From Acidimicrobiales bacterium (GTDB lineage: Bacteria > Actinomycetota > Acidimicrobiia > Acidimicrobiales > MedAcidi-G1): 56,564 nt of DNA. Each line of letters opens with the position of its first letter. Positions within the stretch are counted from its first letter, which is position 1. The translations under genes were made by a program, and so were the position numbers. Positions 8,800-18,713 of the stretch are shown piece after piece. Below the pieces are notes generated by a model. It made no database searches and was not told the DNA's origin. It saw nothing but the letters and a program-made list of their open reading frames with translations. The DNA lies in assembly GCA_016845305.1 (NCBI GenBank), contig JAERSW010000026.1, positions 1-56,564 of the forward strand. The letters are read 5' to 3'.

Positions 8800-11013
8800 T
8801 CAGTCCCCGCCTCCGGGGACGGCCCGGTGCACGTCGTACACCGAGTCGACCCTGCGGAGCATGCGCAGCAGGCTCTCCAGGTGGCCGGGGTCGCCCATCT
8901 CGAAGTCGAAGCGCATGGTGGCCACCCGGTCCGAGCCGCTGGTCGACGTGGAGGTGGCCAGCACGTTCACGTGGTGGTCGGCCAGCACTCCGGTCACGTC
9001 GCGGAGCAGGCCGGCCCGGTCGAGGGCCTTGAGGACCACGGACACCACGAAGTAGCCGTCGGACTCCTCGTCCCACTCCACGTCGATCAGGCGGTCCCCC
9101 TGGTCGTTGGCCAACGACACCGCGTTGGCGCAGTCGGCCCGGTGCACGCTGACCCCTCGCCCGCGGGTCACGAAGCCGATGATCCCGTCCGGCGGTACGG
9201 GGGTGCAGCAGCGCGACAGGCGCACCAGCAGGTCGTCGAGGCCTTCCACGTGGACGCCCACCGACCCGGTGTCACGTCGGGGGCGCCGCGGCCGCGACGG
9301 CTCCAGCACCGGCTCCTCGGGCTGGTCGGGCCGAAGCGCCCGGGCCACCCGCCCGACCAGGGAGCGGGCCGACACGTGGTGCTCGCCGATCGCCGCGTAC
9401 AGGGCGTCGGGCTCGGCGTAGTTCATGGACGCCGCCGCCTCGGCCAGCTCCGGACCGTCCAGCACCTCGCGGACCGGCAGTCCCGCCTTCCGGAGCTCCG
9501 ACACCAGCTCCTCGTAGCCGGCGTCGATGGCGTCGGACCGCCGTTCCTGCGAGTACCAGTGCTTGATCTTGGACGACGCCCGGTGGGTGGCCACGAACTG
9601 CAGCCAGTCCCGGCTGGGGCCGGCCCCCGGCTGGCGGGAGGTCACGATCTCGACGGTGTCGCCGGTGGACAGGTGGGCGTCCAGCGGCACCAGGCGACCA
9701 CCGACCTTGGCGCCCACGCAGGCGTGCCCCACGTCGGTGTGGATGGTGTAGGCGAAGTCGACCGGCGTCGCCCCCACCGGGAGGGTCACCACCTTGCCGC
9801 GGGGCGTGAAGACGTAGACCTCGTCCAGCTCCAGGTCGGTCTTGAGGTTGGCCATGAAGGTGCCGGGGTCCTCGGTCTCGGCCTGCCACTCCACGATCCG
9901 GCCCAACCAGGCCATCTCGTCCGACGGCGACTGGGCCTTGTAGTCCCAGTGGGCGGCCACCCCGTGCTCCGCCCGGGCGTGCATCTCGTGCGTCCGGACC
10001 TGGAACTCCACCTGCTTGCCCTGCGGTCCGACCACCGTGGTGTGCAGCGACTGGTAGAGGTTGAACTTGGGCATGGCCACGTAGTCCTTGAACCGGCCCT
10101 GCACCGGCTTCCAGGTGGCGTGGATGGTGCCCAGCGCGGCGTAGCAGTCGCGGACGTTCTCCACCAGGACCCGCACGCCGACCAGGTCGTGGATGTCGTC
10201 GAAGGACCGGCCCTTCACGATCATCTTCTCGTAGATGCTCCAGAGCTGCTTGGGGCGACCGTCGACCGTGCCGACGATCTTCACCTCGGCCAGGCGGGCC
10301 TCCACCTCGCCGATGACCTGGGCCAGGTACAGGTCCCGCTCCGGCGAACGGTCCTGGACCATCTGGTCGATCTGGCTGTACCGCTTCGGGTGCAGCGTGG
10401 CCAGCGCCAGGTCCTCCAGCTGGTCCTTGACCTCCTGCATGCCGAGGCGGTTGGCCAGCGGGGCGTAGATGTCCAGGGTCTCCTGGGCCACCCGCTGCTG
10501 CTTGTGCTCGGGCAGGGCGGCCAGGGTCCGCATGTTGTGGAGCCGGTCGGCCAGCTTGATGATGAGCACCCGGAGGTCCTTGGCCAGGGCCACGAGCATC
10601 TTGCGCACGCTGGCCGCCTGCTGGTCCTCCTTGGTGTCGAAGTGGAGGCGGTCCAGCTTGGTGACGCCGTCGACGATCATCCGGACGTCGACGCCGAAGT
10701 CCCGCTCCAGGTCGTCGAGGCTGACCGAGGTGTCCTCCACGGCGTCGTGCAGCAGGGCGCTGGCCACCGTGACGTCGTCGAGGCCCTGCCGGGCCACGAT
10801 GGTGGCCACCGACATCGGATGGTGGATGTACGGCTCGCCGGACTTGCGGGTCTGGCCGGCGTGGGCGTCCAGCGCCACCCGGTAGGCCCGCTCGATCAGC
10901 GCCGTGTCGGCACCCGGGTGGCGTTCCCGGAATGCGGTGAGCAGTGCCGAGGTCTCGTCGACCTCCTGCCGCGGGCGTCGCCGCCACGGCAGGACCCGGG
11001 TCATCGTGGCCAC
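8800..11013 (-). CDS. relA: Bifunctional (p)ppGpp synthetase/hydrolase, RelA/SpoT (RSH) family
   Basis: Makes and degrades the stringent-response alarmone. Domains in order over 737 residues are: the HD hydrolase (about 40-200) with HDAVEDT near residue 86; the synthetase (about 240-355) with GRFKDYVAMPKFNLYQSLHT; TGS (about 390-450) beginning VYVFTPRGK; a helical linker; and a C-terminal ACT domain (about 655-735). The intact HD motif together with RFKD near residue 305, rather than the acidic ExDD of synthetase-only RelA, indicates a bifunctional Rel enzyme. The GTG start has GGGAAGG 8 bases upstream. A TAGCGT hexamer at 11049-11054 could be the -10 of its own promoter. Confidence 0.96.
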   Translation of the reverse strand: MATMTRVLPWRRRPRQEVDETSALLTAFRERHPGADTALIERAYRVALDAHAGQTRKSGEPYIHHPMSVATIVARQGLDDVTVASALLHDAVEDTSVSLDDLERDFGVDVRMIVDGVTKLDRLHFDTKEDQQAASVRKMLVALAKDLRVLIIKLADRLHNMRTLAALPEHKQQRVAQETLDIYAPLANRLGMQEVKDQLEDLALATLHPKRYSQIDQMVQDRSPERDLYLAQVIGEVEARLAEVKIVGTVDGRPKQLWSIYEKMIVKGRSFDDIHDLVGVRVLVENVRDCYAALGTIHATWKPVQGRFKDYVAMPKFNLYQSLHTTVVGPQGKQVEFQVRTHEMHARAEHGVAAHWDYKAQSPSDEMAWLGRIVEWQAETEDPGTFMANLKTDLELDEVYVFTPRGKVVTLPVGATPVDFAYTIHTDVGHACVGAKVGGRLVPLDAHLSTGDTVEIVTSRQPGAGPSRDWLQFVATHRASSKIKHWYSQERRSDAIDAGYEELVSELRKAGLPVREVLDGPELAEAAASMNYAEPDALYAAIGEHHVSARSLVGRVARALRPDQPEEPVLEPSRPRRPRRDTGSVGVHVEGLDDLLVRLSRCCTPVPPDGIIGFVTRGRGVSVHRADCANAVSLANDQGDRLIDVEWDEESDGYFVVSVVLKALDRAGLLRDVTGVLADHHVNVLATSTSTSGSDRVATMRFDFEMGDPGHLESLLRMLRRVDSVYDVHRAVPGGGD

Positions 11014-11088
11014 GTCGTGGCCTTCCCGCTGGTCGCCCTCACGCCTCCACGCTAGTTCCGCGGCCGGTCCGGCCCGAGGGTCGGTGGG

Positions 11089-12198
11089 TCAGCGCTTCTT
11101 CTTGCGGGGCCGCGGCGGCACCCCACCCGGGGCCGGCGTCGAGGTGGGCGGGCGACGCTTCGCCGGTCCACCACCCGGCGCCCGGCGGGGCGTGGCCCGG
11201 GCCTCGGCGGCCGCGGCCTCGCTGCGGTCGATGACCCGGGTCCCCGTCGAGGCGTCGTCGCCGGACCGGCCCCGGACCTTGTCGCCGATCCGACTCCAGC
11301 GTTCCTCGCGTTCCTTGAGGCGGGCGACCAGTGCGGAGGCCACGAACAGCGAGGAGTACGAGCCGACCACGATGCCGACCAGCAGGGCCACGGCGAACTC
11401 GCGCAGGGTGGCCGCCCCCATGGCCACCGAGCCGACCAGCAGCATCGACACGACGGGGATGGCCGACGTGATGCTGGTGTTGATGGACCGCATGGCCACC
11501 CGGTTCAGCGCCAGGTTCATCAGCTCCACGTAGGTGTAGCGCTCGGTCGCCCCCAGGCGGGCCACGACCTCGCGGACCTTGTCGTAGACGACGATGGTGT
11601 CGTACAGCGAGTAGCCCATGATGGTCAGGAAGGCGATGACGGTGGCCGGCGTGATCTCGAACCGGAACACCGAGTAGACGCCGACGCTGAGCACGATGTC
11701 GTGGGCCACGGCGACCAGGGCGCCGACGGCCATCTTCCACTCGAGGCGGATGGCGATGTACAGGGCCACCACCACGAAGAAGACCAACAGGGCGGTGACC
11801 GCCTTGTCGGTGACCTCCTCGCCCCAGGTGGGCCCGACCTGTTCGAAGGCCACCACGTCCCCGAGGTCGGCCTCGAGGCCGGCCCGCAACTCGGCGGCCC
11901 GGGCGGGGTCCTGCACGTCCGACCGGACCAGCACCCGGTCGTCGTCGACCAGTTGGACGCGGGCCTCGGCCGCGCCGAGGTCCGCCAGGACCTCCCGGGC
12001 GTCGGCCACCGAGGCGCCGGGGGCCCGGACCTCGTACGAGGTGCCACCTTCGAAGTCGAGGCCGAGGTTCAGGCCGAGGACCACGAACGACAGCAGGCCC
12101 ACGAGGACTGCGGCGCCGGAGCCGATGGCGGCACGGCGCCACAGGCCCGGGAAGTCGACCGCCGATTCGCCCCGGTAGAGGCCGCGGATGGCCTTCAC
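11089..12198 (-). CDS. secF: Protein translocase subunit SecF
   Basis: Integral membrane partner of SecD in the SecDF complex, which uses proton flow to pull secreted proteins outward. The 369-residue protein has an N-terminal helix, the periplasmic P4-type domain with GLDFEGGTSYEV, then five helices including SLYDTIVVYDKVRE and NRVAMRSINTSIT, both conserved in SecF. The C-terminal tail is long, basic and Pro-rich, ending in an Arg/Lys cluster. The GTG at 12198 overlaps the secD stop as GTGA. Confidence 0.95.
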   Translation of the reverse strand: MKAIRGLYRGESAVDFPGLWRRAAIGSGAAVLVGLLSFVVLGLNLGLDFEGGTSYEVRAPGASVADAREVLADLGAAEARVQLVDDDRVLVRSDVQDPARAAELRAGLEADLGDVVAFEQVGPTWGEEVTDKAVTALLVFFVVVALYIAIRLEWKMAVGALVAVAHDIVLSVGVYSVFRFEITPATVIAFLTIMGYSLYDTIVVYDKVREVVARLGATERYTYVELMNLALNRVAMRSINTSITSAIPVVSMLLVGSVAMGAATLREFAVALLVGIVVGSYSSLFVASALVARLKEREERWSRIGDKVRGRSGDDASTGTRVIDRSEAAAAEARATPRRAPGGGPAKRRPPTSTPAPGGVPPRPRKKKR

Positions 12199-13706
12199 GC
12201 GCCCGCTCCCGTGGCACCGGCGGTCCGGCCGGCCGTCGACCCCACCGCTCCGGAGGCCGGGAGGCCGAACCGCTGCGGATGCTCGGCGAACCACCGGGTG
12301 GTGGCCAGCAGGCGGATCATCGGACCCATGAAGAAGTAGGTGGCCACCAGGTCGAGGATGGTGGCCAGGCCGAGGTAGAGGGCGAAGCCCCGCACGGCGC
12401 CGACGGTCAGCGCCCACAGCAGGCCGGCGCCGATCAGCGACGCCACGTCGGCCTTGACGATGGTGGAGAAGGCGATGGGGAAGGCCCGGTCCACGCTGGA
12501 GCGCGCCGTCCGACCGTCGCGGACGTCCTCCTTGAGGTGCTCGAAGTAGACGACGTTGGAGTCCACGGACACGCCGATGGCCACGATGAGGCCGGTCACG
12601 CCGGCCAGGGTCAGGGCCAGCCCCGACTGGGTGCCGAGGTGGGCGATGATGGCCCACAGGAGCGCACCGGACAGCCCGAGGCTGGCCAGGGCCACCAGGC
12701 CCAGGATCCGGTAGTAGCCCACGATGAACACGGCGACGACCAGCAGGCCGACCAGGCCGGCCACCACGCCGGCCCGGAGCGAGTCCTCGCCGATGGTGGC
12801 CGACACGACGCGGGTGTTCTCCGGCTCCAGCTCGACGGGCAGGGCGCCGTACCGCAGCGCCAGGGCCACGTCGTCGGCCTCCTCCTTGGGGAAGCCTCCG
12901 GAGATGACGATGGCATCGGCCTTGAACTGGGGCGCCCGGATGGACGGGGCGGTCACGACCTGGCCGTCGAGGACGACGGCCAGGCGACCGTTGGGCGAGC
13001 CCTCGACGCGGGGGCACGAGGGCTGGCCGGAGAAGCACCGGGCCGCCACGTCGTTGAACCCGTCGACGCCGACCTGCCCTCCCTGGAGGTCGAGCCCGAC
13101 CTGCCACTCGTAGTCGATGAACAGGGCGTTGGCGTCGGCCACCGCCTCGCCGGTCAGCACCGACGGCCCCAGCAGGTAGCGCTGGCCGCTCGGGTCGCCC
13201 CGCAGGCCGAGCACCACGAACTCCCCGGGATGGTCGTCCTCGGGCATCGTGGTGCCGTCCGGGCCGACGGCGGGGACCACGGCACCGGAGGTGGCCTCCG
13301 AGCAGGCGGCGAACGGCCCGCTGGAGGTCCCCGACGCCGCGGTCTCGGGTGCCGAGGTGGTGGCGATCCCACAGACCGGGCGGAAGCGGAGCTCGGCGGT
13401 GGTGCCGACCAGCTCGAGGGCCCGTTCCTGGTCGTCGACGCCGGGCAGCGACACCATCACGCCGGTCTCGGTGCGGGAGATCTCGGGCTCGGCCACGCCC
13501 AGGCCGTCGATCCGGTCGCGAATGATCTCGACGGTCTGGTCGAGCATCTCCTCGCTGGCCGGCTCGGTGGCCACGAGGCGGACCGACACGCCGCCCTGGA
13601 GGTCGAGGCCGAGCAGCGGCCGGTTGCCCCAGACGACGGTCATCGCCGAGGCCAGCACGGTGACCACGACGATGCCCAGGAGTAGGACGAGCTGGCGGCG
13701 GGGCAC
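12195..13706 (-). CDS. secD: Protein translocase subunit SecD
   Basis: SecDF subunit with six predicted membrane helices and a large periplasmic P1 domain, 503 residues. LLGLDLQGGVSVRL follows the first helix. The C-terminal half has the conserved IAIGVSVDSNVVYFEHLKED and RAFPIAFSTIVKADV segments that form the proton path. The periplasmic region contains an insertion rich in Ala/Ser/Thr around residues 110-160. The start is GTG. It lies 70 bases downstream of yajC and is coupled to secF by a GTGA overlap, so yajC-secD-secF is the standard translocase operon. Confidence 0.96.
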   Translation of the reverse strand: MPRRQLVLLLGIVVVTVLASAMTVVWGNRPLLGLDLQGGVSVRLVATEPASEEMLDQTVEIIRDRIDGLGVAEPEISRTETGVMVSLPGVDDQERALELVGTTAELRFRPVCGIATTSAPETAASGTSSGPFAACSEATSGAVVPAVGPDGTTMPEDDHPGEFVVLGLRGDPSGQRYLLGPSVLTGEAVADANALFIDYEWQVGLDLQGGQVGVDGFNDVAARCFSGQPSCPRVEGSPNGRLAVVLDGQVVTAPSIRAPQFKADAIVISGGFPKEEADDVALALRYGALPVELEPENTRVVSATIGEDSLRAGVVAGLVGLLVVAVFIVGYYRILGLVALASLGLSGALLWAIIAHLGTQSGLALTLAGVTGLIVAIGVSVDSNVVYFEHLKEDVRDGRTARSSVDRAFPIAFSTIVKADVASLIGAGLLWALTVGAVRGFALYLGLATILDLVATYFFMGPMIRLLATTRWFAEHPQRFGLPASGAVGSTAGRTAGATGAGA

Positions 13707-13776
13707 GGGGGATCCGGGGTCGGGCGATCAGGCGGGGTCGGTCAGGAGGAGGGACGGTTGGCGGGAGGTGCCGGAC

Positions 13777-14094
13777 TCAGTCCTCGTCGGAGCCGTCGGC
13801 CGACTCCTCCACCGGGTCGTCGGCCGGGGCCGCCGGCTCGTTCAGGCGCTGGTCGACCGCACCGCGCCGGACCTTGAGCTCCACGCCCTGGTACACCTCG
13901 ATCCACAGCACGTTGGGGTCGTCGGCGTCGACCTCGTTGACCGTGCCGTAGATCCCCGAGTTCAACAGCACCTCGTCGCCGGCCGAGATGGAGGCCACCA
14001 GGGCCTGCTGCGCCTTGGCCTTCTTCTGCTGCGGGCGGATCATCAGGACGTACATGAGTCCGAAGATGAGGATCAGGGGAAGGAAGCCGGCCAT
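13777..14094 (-). CDS. yajC: Preprotein translocase accessory subunit YajC
   Basis: Small single-span membrane protein of the SecDF-YajC complex, 105 residues. The N-terminal helix GFLPLILIFGLMYVLMIRPQ followed by the basic KKAK stretch is the YajC signature. A soluble beta domain (GDEVLLNSGIYGTVNEVD) and an acidic tail follow. AGGAG lies 6 bases before the ATG. A TAGGCT hexamer roughly 70 bases further upstream, in the spacer behind tgt, could serve as a -10 element. Confidence 0.94.
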   Translation of the reverse strand: MAGFLPLILIFGLMYVLMIRPQQKKAKAQQALVASISAGDEVLLNSGIYGTVNEVDADDPNVLWIEVYQGVELKVRRGAVDQRLNEPAAPADDPVEESADGSDED

Positions 14095-14193
14095 GGGTGC
14101 TCCTGGGTGCGAGAGGGAACGGGGCGGTCGGGACCGTCGAGGGCCGTCCGCCGTGGGACCCGGTGAGCCTACGCCCGGGGACGGCCGGGCCGG

Positions 14194-15303
14194 TCAGCCC
14201 CAGACGTCGAGCGTCCGGGCCCGGAACGCCTCGAAGGCCCCGTCGGCGATGGCGTCCCGGAGCCGGTCCACGAAGTCGAGCAGCCACGCCAGGTTGTGGA
14301 GGGTGAGGAGGCGGCGGCCCGTCGGCTCGTCGGTCATCAGGAGGTGCCTGAGGTACGCCCGCGACCACCTCGACGCCGGCCCCTCGGGGAAGTCCGGATC
14401 GAGCGGCCCCTCGTCGGTGGCGAACCGGGCGTTGCGGAGGTTGAGGCGACCCGCCGTGGTCAGGACGGTGCCGTGGCGGGCGTGGCGGGTGGGCAGGACG
14501 CAGTCGAACATGTCGATGCCGGCCGCCACCACCTCGACCAGGCCGGCCGGGTCGCCGAGGCCCATGAAGTAGCGGGGCTGGTCGGTCGGGAGGAGTTCGG
14601 TGACCGCGGCAAGGGGTTCCAGCATCTCGTCGCGGGTCTCCCCCACGCTGAGCCCGCCCACCGCGTAGCCGTCGAAGCCCACCTCGAGGGTCCGCTGGGC
14701 GCTCTCGGCCCGGAGCACGGGATCGGTGCCCCCTTGGACGATCCCGAACTGGCTCTGTCGACCGGGCGCGTCCGGATGCTCGCGGAAGGCCCGGCGCCCC
14801 CGCCCGGCCCAGAGTGCCGTGCGCTCCACGGCGGCCCGCAGCACCCGGTCCGGGGCGGGCAGGGCCGGGCAGACGTCCAGCACCATCTGGACGTCGGCGC
14901 CCAGGTCGGCCTGGACGGCGGCCGCCCGCTCGGGCGTCAGGACGTGGGTGGAGCCGTCGTAGGTGGACCGGAAGGTCGCCCCCTCGTCGTCGACCTTCGG
15001 CTGCAGGGAGAAGATCTGGTAGCCGCCCGAGTCGGTCAGGGTGAGGCCGTCCCAACCGGCGAAGCCGGCCAGGCCGCCGTGGGCCCGGACCACCTCGGCC
15101 CCGGGCCGGAGCATCAGGTGGTACGTGTTGCCGAGCACCACCTCGGCGCCCAGGTCGGCCAGGTCGACCGACGAGAGGTGGCGGACCGCGCCCCGGGTGC
15201 CCACCGGCATGAAGCACGGGGTGCGGAACGTCCCGCCGGCCACGGTCACCGTCCCGGTGCGGGCACCGCCGTCGCGGGCCGTCGACTCGAACCCAGCCCT
15301 CAC
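14194..15303 (-). CDS. tgt: Queuine tRNA-ribosyltransferase (tRNA-guanine transglycosylase)
   Basis: Exchanges guanine-34 of GUN anticodons for the queuosine precursor preQ1. The 369-residue TIM barrel has GNTYHLMLRPG, the catalytic region TDSGGYQIFSLQ, GGLSVGETRDEM and the nucleophile Asp segment GIDMFDCVLPTRHARHG. A zinc-binding C-terminus would be expected, but the usual CxCxxC cluster is not obvious; the region reads LRNARFATDEGPLDPDF. The GTG start overlaps the queA stop as GTGA, and its ribosome binding site GGAGGGA lies inside the repetitive queA tail. Confidence 0.93.
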   Translation of the reverse strand: MRAGFESTARDGGARTGTVTVAGGTFRTPCFMPVGTRGAVRHLSSVDLADLGAEVVLGNTYHLMLRPGAEVVRAHGGLAGFAGWDGLTLTDSGGYQIFSLQPKVDDEGATFRSTYDGSTHVLTPERAAAVQADLGADVQMVLDVCPALPAPDRVLRAAVERTALWAGRGRRAFREHPDAPGRQSQFGIVQGGTDPVLRAESAQRTLEVGFDGYAVGGLSVGETRDEMLEPLAAVTELLPTDQPRYFMGLGDPAGLVEVVAAGIDMFDCVLPTRHARHGTVLTTAGRLNLRNARFATDEGPLDPDFPEGPASRWSRAYLRHLLMTDEPTGRRLLTLHNLAWLLDFVDRLRDAIADGAFEAFRARTLDVWG

Positions 15304-16424
15304 GACGCACTCCCTCCTGCCCCGACGAGGCCGTCCTCCACGACGAGACCGCCTCTTCCGACGAGCCCGTCCTTCCCGACGAGCCCGTCCTTCCCGACGA
15401 GCATGGCGTCCCCGAAGGAGAGGAACCGGTACCCGGCGTCCAGCGCCGTGGCGTACAGGTCCCGCCACCCCGGCCCGGCGAAGGCCTCCAGCATCACCAG
15501 CAGGGTGGACCGGGGCAGGTGGTAGTTGGTCATCAGGACGTCCACCATCCGGAAGTCGAACGGCGGGCGGATGAACAGGTCGGTGTCGCCGGCCGGTCCG
15601 AAACGGGCCGCCGACTCGAGGGCCCGCACGGTGGTGGTCCCCACCGCCACCACCCGACCCCCGGCGGCCCGGGCCTCGGTGCAACGGGCCAGGACGTCCT
15701 CGGGCACCCGGTAGGACTCGGCGTGCATCCGGTGGTCGTCCAGGTCGTCGACCGAGACCGGGCGGAAGGTGTCCAGGCCGACCACCAGCTCCAGGCGCTC
15801 GATCCGGGCCCCGGTGGACCGGCAGGCGTCGAGGACCTCCTCGGTGAGGTGCAGGCCCGCGGTGGGGGCGGCGGCCGACGCCGGGCGGTCGCTGTAGACG
15901 GTCTGGTACCGCTCGGGGTCGTCGATCCCCGCCGTCAGGTAGGGCGGGAGCGGGACCTCGCCGTACCGGTCCAACGCGGCCAGCAGCGACGACCGATCGA
16001 GGGGCTCGCCGGCCGCATCCACCGGCCGGACGATCCGTCGCCCCTCCCCCAGGTCGTCGGCGACGTCGACGGCCAGACCGTCGGCGACGTCCAGCCGGGT
16101 CCCCGGCACGACCTTTCGGCTGGGACGGACCAACGCCTCCCACGCCGGCGGTCCGTCGCCCACTCCCCCGTCGACCGGACGGAGCAGGAGGACCTCGGCG
16201 GAACCGCCGGTGGGCCGTGTCGACCGGAGCCGGGCGGGCAGCACCCGGGTGTCGTTGAGGACCAGCACGTCATCCGGCCGGAGCACGCCGGGGAGGTCGC
16301 GGACGGCCCGGTGGACCACCCCGGGACCGGTGGCGTCCAGCAGGCGGGCCGAGGCCCGGTCGGCCAGCGGGGCCTGGGCGATGGCCGCCTCGGGAAGCGG
16401 ATAGTCGAAGTCGTCCGGCCCCAT
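15300..16424 (-). CDS. queA: S-adenosylmethionine:tRNA ribosyltransferase-isomerase
   Basis: Transfers and isomerises the ribosyl moiety of SAM onto preQ1-tRNA, giving epoxyqueuosine. The 374-residue protein has the N-terminal PLPEAAIAQAPLADRASARL, LNDTRVLPARL, PTAGLHLTEE and the terminal motif RFLSFGDAML. Most QueA proteins stop near this point. Here about 33 extra residues made of imperfect LVGKDG units follow, encoded by 18-base tandem repeats. TAGGCT at 16434-16439 lies 9 bases before the ATG. Confidence 0.95.
   Translation of the reverse strand: MGPDDFDYPLPEAAIAQAPLADRASARLLDATGPGVVHRAVRDLPGVLRPDDVLVLNDTRVLPARLRSTRPTGGSAEVLLLRPVDGGVGDGPPAWEALVRPSRKVVPGTRLDVADGLAVDVADDLGEGRRIVRPVDAAGEPLDRSSLLAALDRYGEVPLPPYLTAGIDDPERYQTVYSDRPASAAAPTAGLHLTEEVLDACRSTGARIERLELVVGLDTFRPVSVDDLDDHRMHAESYRVPEDVLARCTEARAAGGRVVAVGTTTVRALESAARFGPAGDTDLFIRPPFDFRMVDVLMTNYHLPRSTLLVMLEAFAGPGWRDLYATALDAGYRFLSFGDAMLVGKDGLVGKDGLVGRGGLVVEDGLVGAGGSAS
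15324..15395. repeat. Four tandem 18-base units inside the 3' end of queA
   Basis: Units at 15324, 15342, 15360 and 15378. The last two are identical (GACGAGCCCGTCCTTCCC on the plus strand) and the first two are diverged. In the queA frame each unit encodes LVGKDG-like residues. The array keeps the frame and leads into the ribosome binding site of tgt. Confidence 0.9.
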
Positions 16425-16433
16425 GGGTCGGCC

Positions 16434-16439
16434 AGCCTA
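16434..16439 (-). promoter_or_regulatory. Putative -10 element of queA
   Basis: TAGGCT on the minus strand ends 9 bases before the queA ATG, in the 67-base spacer after ruvB. Confidence 0.33.
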
Positions 16440-16491
16440 GGGACCGGACCCGTCCCCGACAGAGGCCCCCGACGGCTGCGCCGGGGATCCG

Positions 16492-17529
<1,038 letters not shown>

Positions 17530-17538
17530 GGTCCGCCC

Positions 17539-18141
17539 CTACGCCCTGGCGAGGCGCTGCAGGGCCTCTCGGAGCAACACCGCCGGATCGTCGCCGCCCA
17601 GGTCGGCGAGCACGGTCCGCACCTCGTCCGGGGTGTAGCCCAGCCCGCCCAGGGCCTCCTGGACCTCGGCCACCGCCGAGCGGGGCCGAACCTCGTCGCC
17701 GGGCGACCCGGGCACGCCGACCACCGGCAGGTCCAGGGAGTTCTTCAGCTCCACCAGCAGGCGGGTGGCCGTCTTCTTCCCGACGCCGGGCACCAGGCAC
17801 AGGGCGGCCACGTCGTCGTCGGCCAGCAGACGGGCCAACTCGACGGGACCGTGGACCCCGAGGACGGCCAGGGCCAGCGAGGGCCCCACCCCGTGGGCCG
17901 AGAGGAGGGCCTCGAAGCAGGCCCGTTCGGCCCGCTCCAGGAACCCGTAGAGGGTCTGGTCGGCCTCCCGGATGTGGTGGTGGACGTGGACGAAGACCTC
18001 GGTCCCCACCTCGCCGAGGCGGACCGCGGTGGTCGGCGTGACCACCACCCGGTAGCCGACGCCGGCCACCTCGACCAGGACCTCGCCCCGGTCGCCCTCT
18101 TCGAAGCGCTCCAGCAGGATGCCCCGCAGCGAGCCGATCAT
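17539..18141 (-). CDS. ruvA: Holliday junction DNA-binding protein RuvA
   Basis: Tetrameric junction-binding protein that loads RuvB. The 200-residue protein begins MIGSLRGILLE, has the N-terminal OB-fold with VHVHHHIREADQTLYGF, helix-hairpin-helix motifs around GVGPSLALAVLG and VPGVGKKTATRLLVEL, and the C-terminal RuvB-contact domain ALGGLGYTPDEV. The ATG overlaps the ruvC stop as ATGA. Confidence 0.96.
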   Translation of the reverse strand: MIGSLRGILLERFEEGDRGEVLVEVAGVGYRVVVTPTTAVRLGEVGTEVFVHVHHHIREADQTLYGFLERAERACFEALLSAHGVGPSLALAVLGVHGPVELARLLADDDVAALCLVPGVGKKTATRLLVELKNSLDLPVVGVPGSPGDEVRPRSAVAEVQEALGGLGYTPDEVRTVLADLGGDDPAVLLREALQRLARA

Positions 18142-18635
18142 CGGCCCGCCGCCATCGCCACCGGGTGGCCCGCCCTCGCCAAGTGACAGAGGGCCACGGC
18201 CACCGCGTCGGCGGCGTCCACCGGGCGCAGCGGAGCGTCGATCCCCAACTGGGTCCGGACCATGCGCTCCACCTGCTCCTTGTCGGCCCCGCCCCAGCCG
18301 GCCACCGCCTCCTTCACCTCGTTCGGCGAGTAGAGGGTGACCGGGACCGAGGCACCGGCCGCGGCGGCCATCACCACGCCGGAGGCCTGGCCGGTCTGCA
18401 TGGCCGTCCGGACGTTGACCTGGAAGAGGACCCGCTCGACGGCCACCTCATCGGGCCGGTACTCGTCGACCAGCGACCGGACCTCCCGGTGGAGGTCGGC
18501 CAGACGGTCGGCGAGGTCGGCCGAGGGTTCGGTCCGGACCACGCCGGCGGCCACCGCCTCGAGGCGCCGGCCGTCCCGCCGGACCACGCCGTAGCCGCAG
18601 CGGGTCAGGCCGGGGTCGATCCCGAGAACGAACAT
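18138..18635 (-). CDS. ruvC: Crossover junction endodeoxyribonuclease RuvC
   Basis: Holliday junction resolvase, 165 residues. The RNase H-fold start VLGIDPGLTRCGYGVV carries the first catalytic Asp, AVERVLFQVN carries the catalytic Glu, and the C-terminal DAADAVAVALCH holds the last acidic residues. No Shine-Dalgarno sequence is visible. TAGGGT lies exactly 7 bases before the ATG, so a leaderless message starting the ruvCAB operon is likely. Confidence 0.96.
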   Translation of the reverse strand: MFVLGIDPGLTRCGYGVVRRDGRRLEAVAAGVVRTEPSADLADRLADLHREVRSLVDEYRPDEVAVERVLFQVNVRTAMQTGQASGVVMAAAAGASVPVTLYSPNEVKEAVAGWGGADKEQVERMVRTQLGIDAPLRPVDAADAVAVALCHLARAGHPVAMAAGR

Positions 18636-18642
18636 GTGTACG

Positions 18643-18648
18643 ACCCTA
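18643..18648 (-). promoter_or_regulatory. Putative -10 element of ruvC (leaderless)
   Basis: TAGGGT on the minus strand ends 7 bases before the ruvC ATG, and no Shine-Dalgarno sequence is present. Confidence 0.42.
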
Positions 18649-18713
18649 GCCCCCCGGCCCCTCCGGGGCGGGTCACCCGTGGCGGGCGGCCCCCTGGGGA
18701 GCGACAGGTGGAA

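Noticed and set aside
15324-15395. Tandem repeats considered as a CRISPR-like array
   Set aside because: Units are contiguous without spacers, stay in the queA frame, and no cas gene is near.
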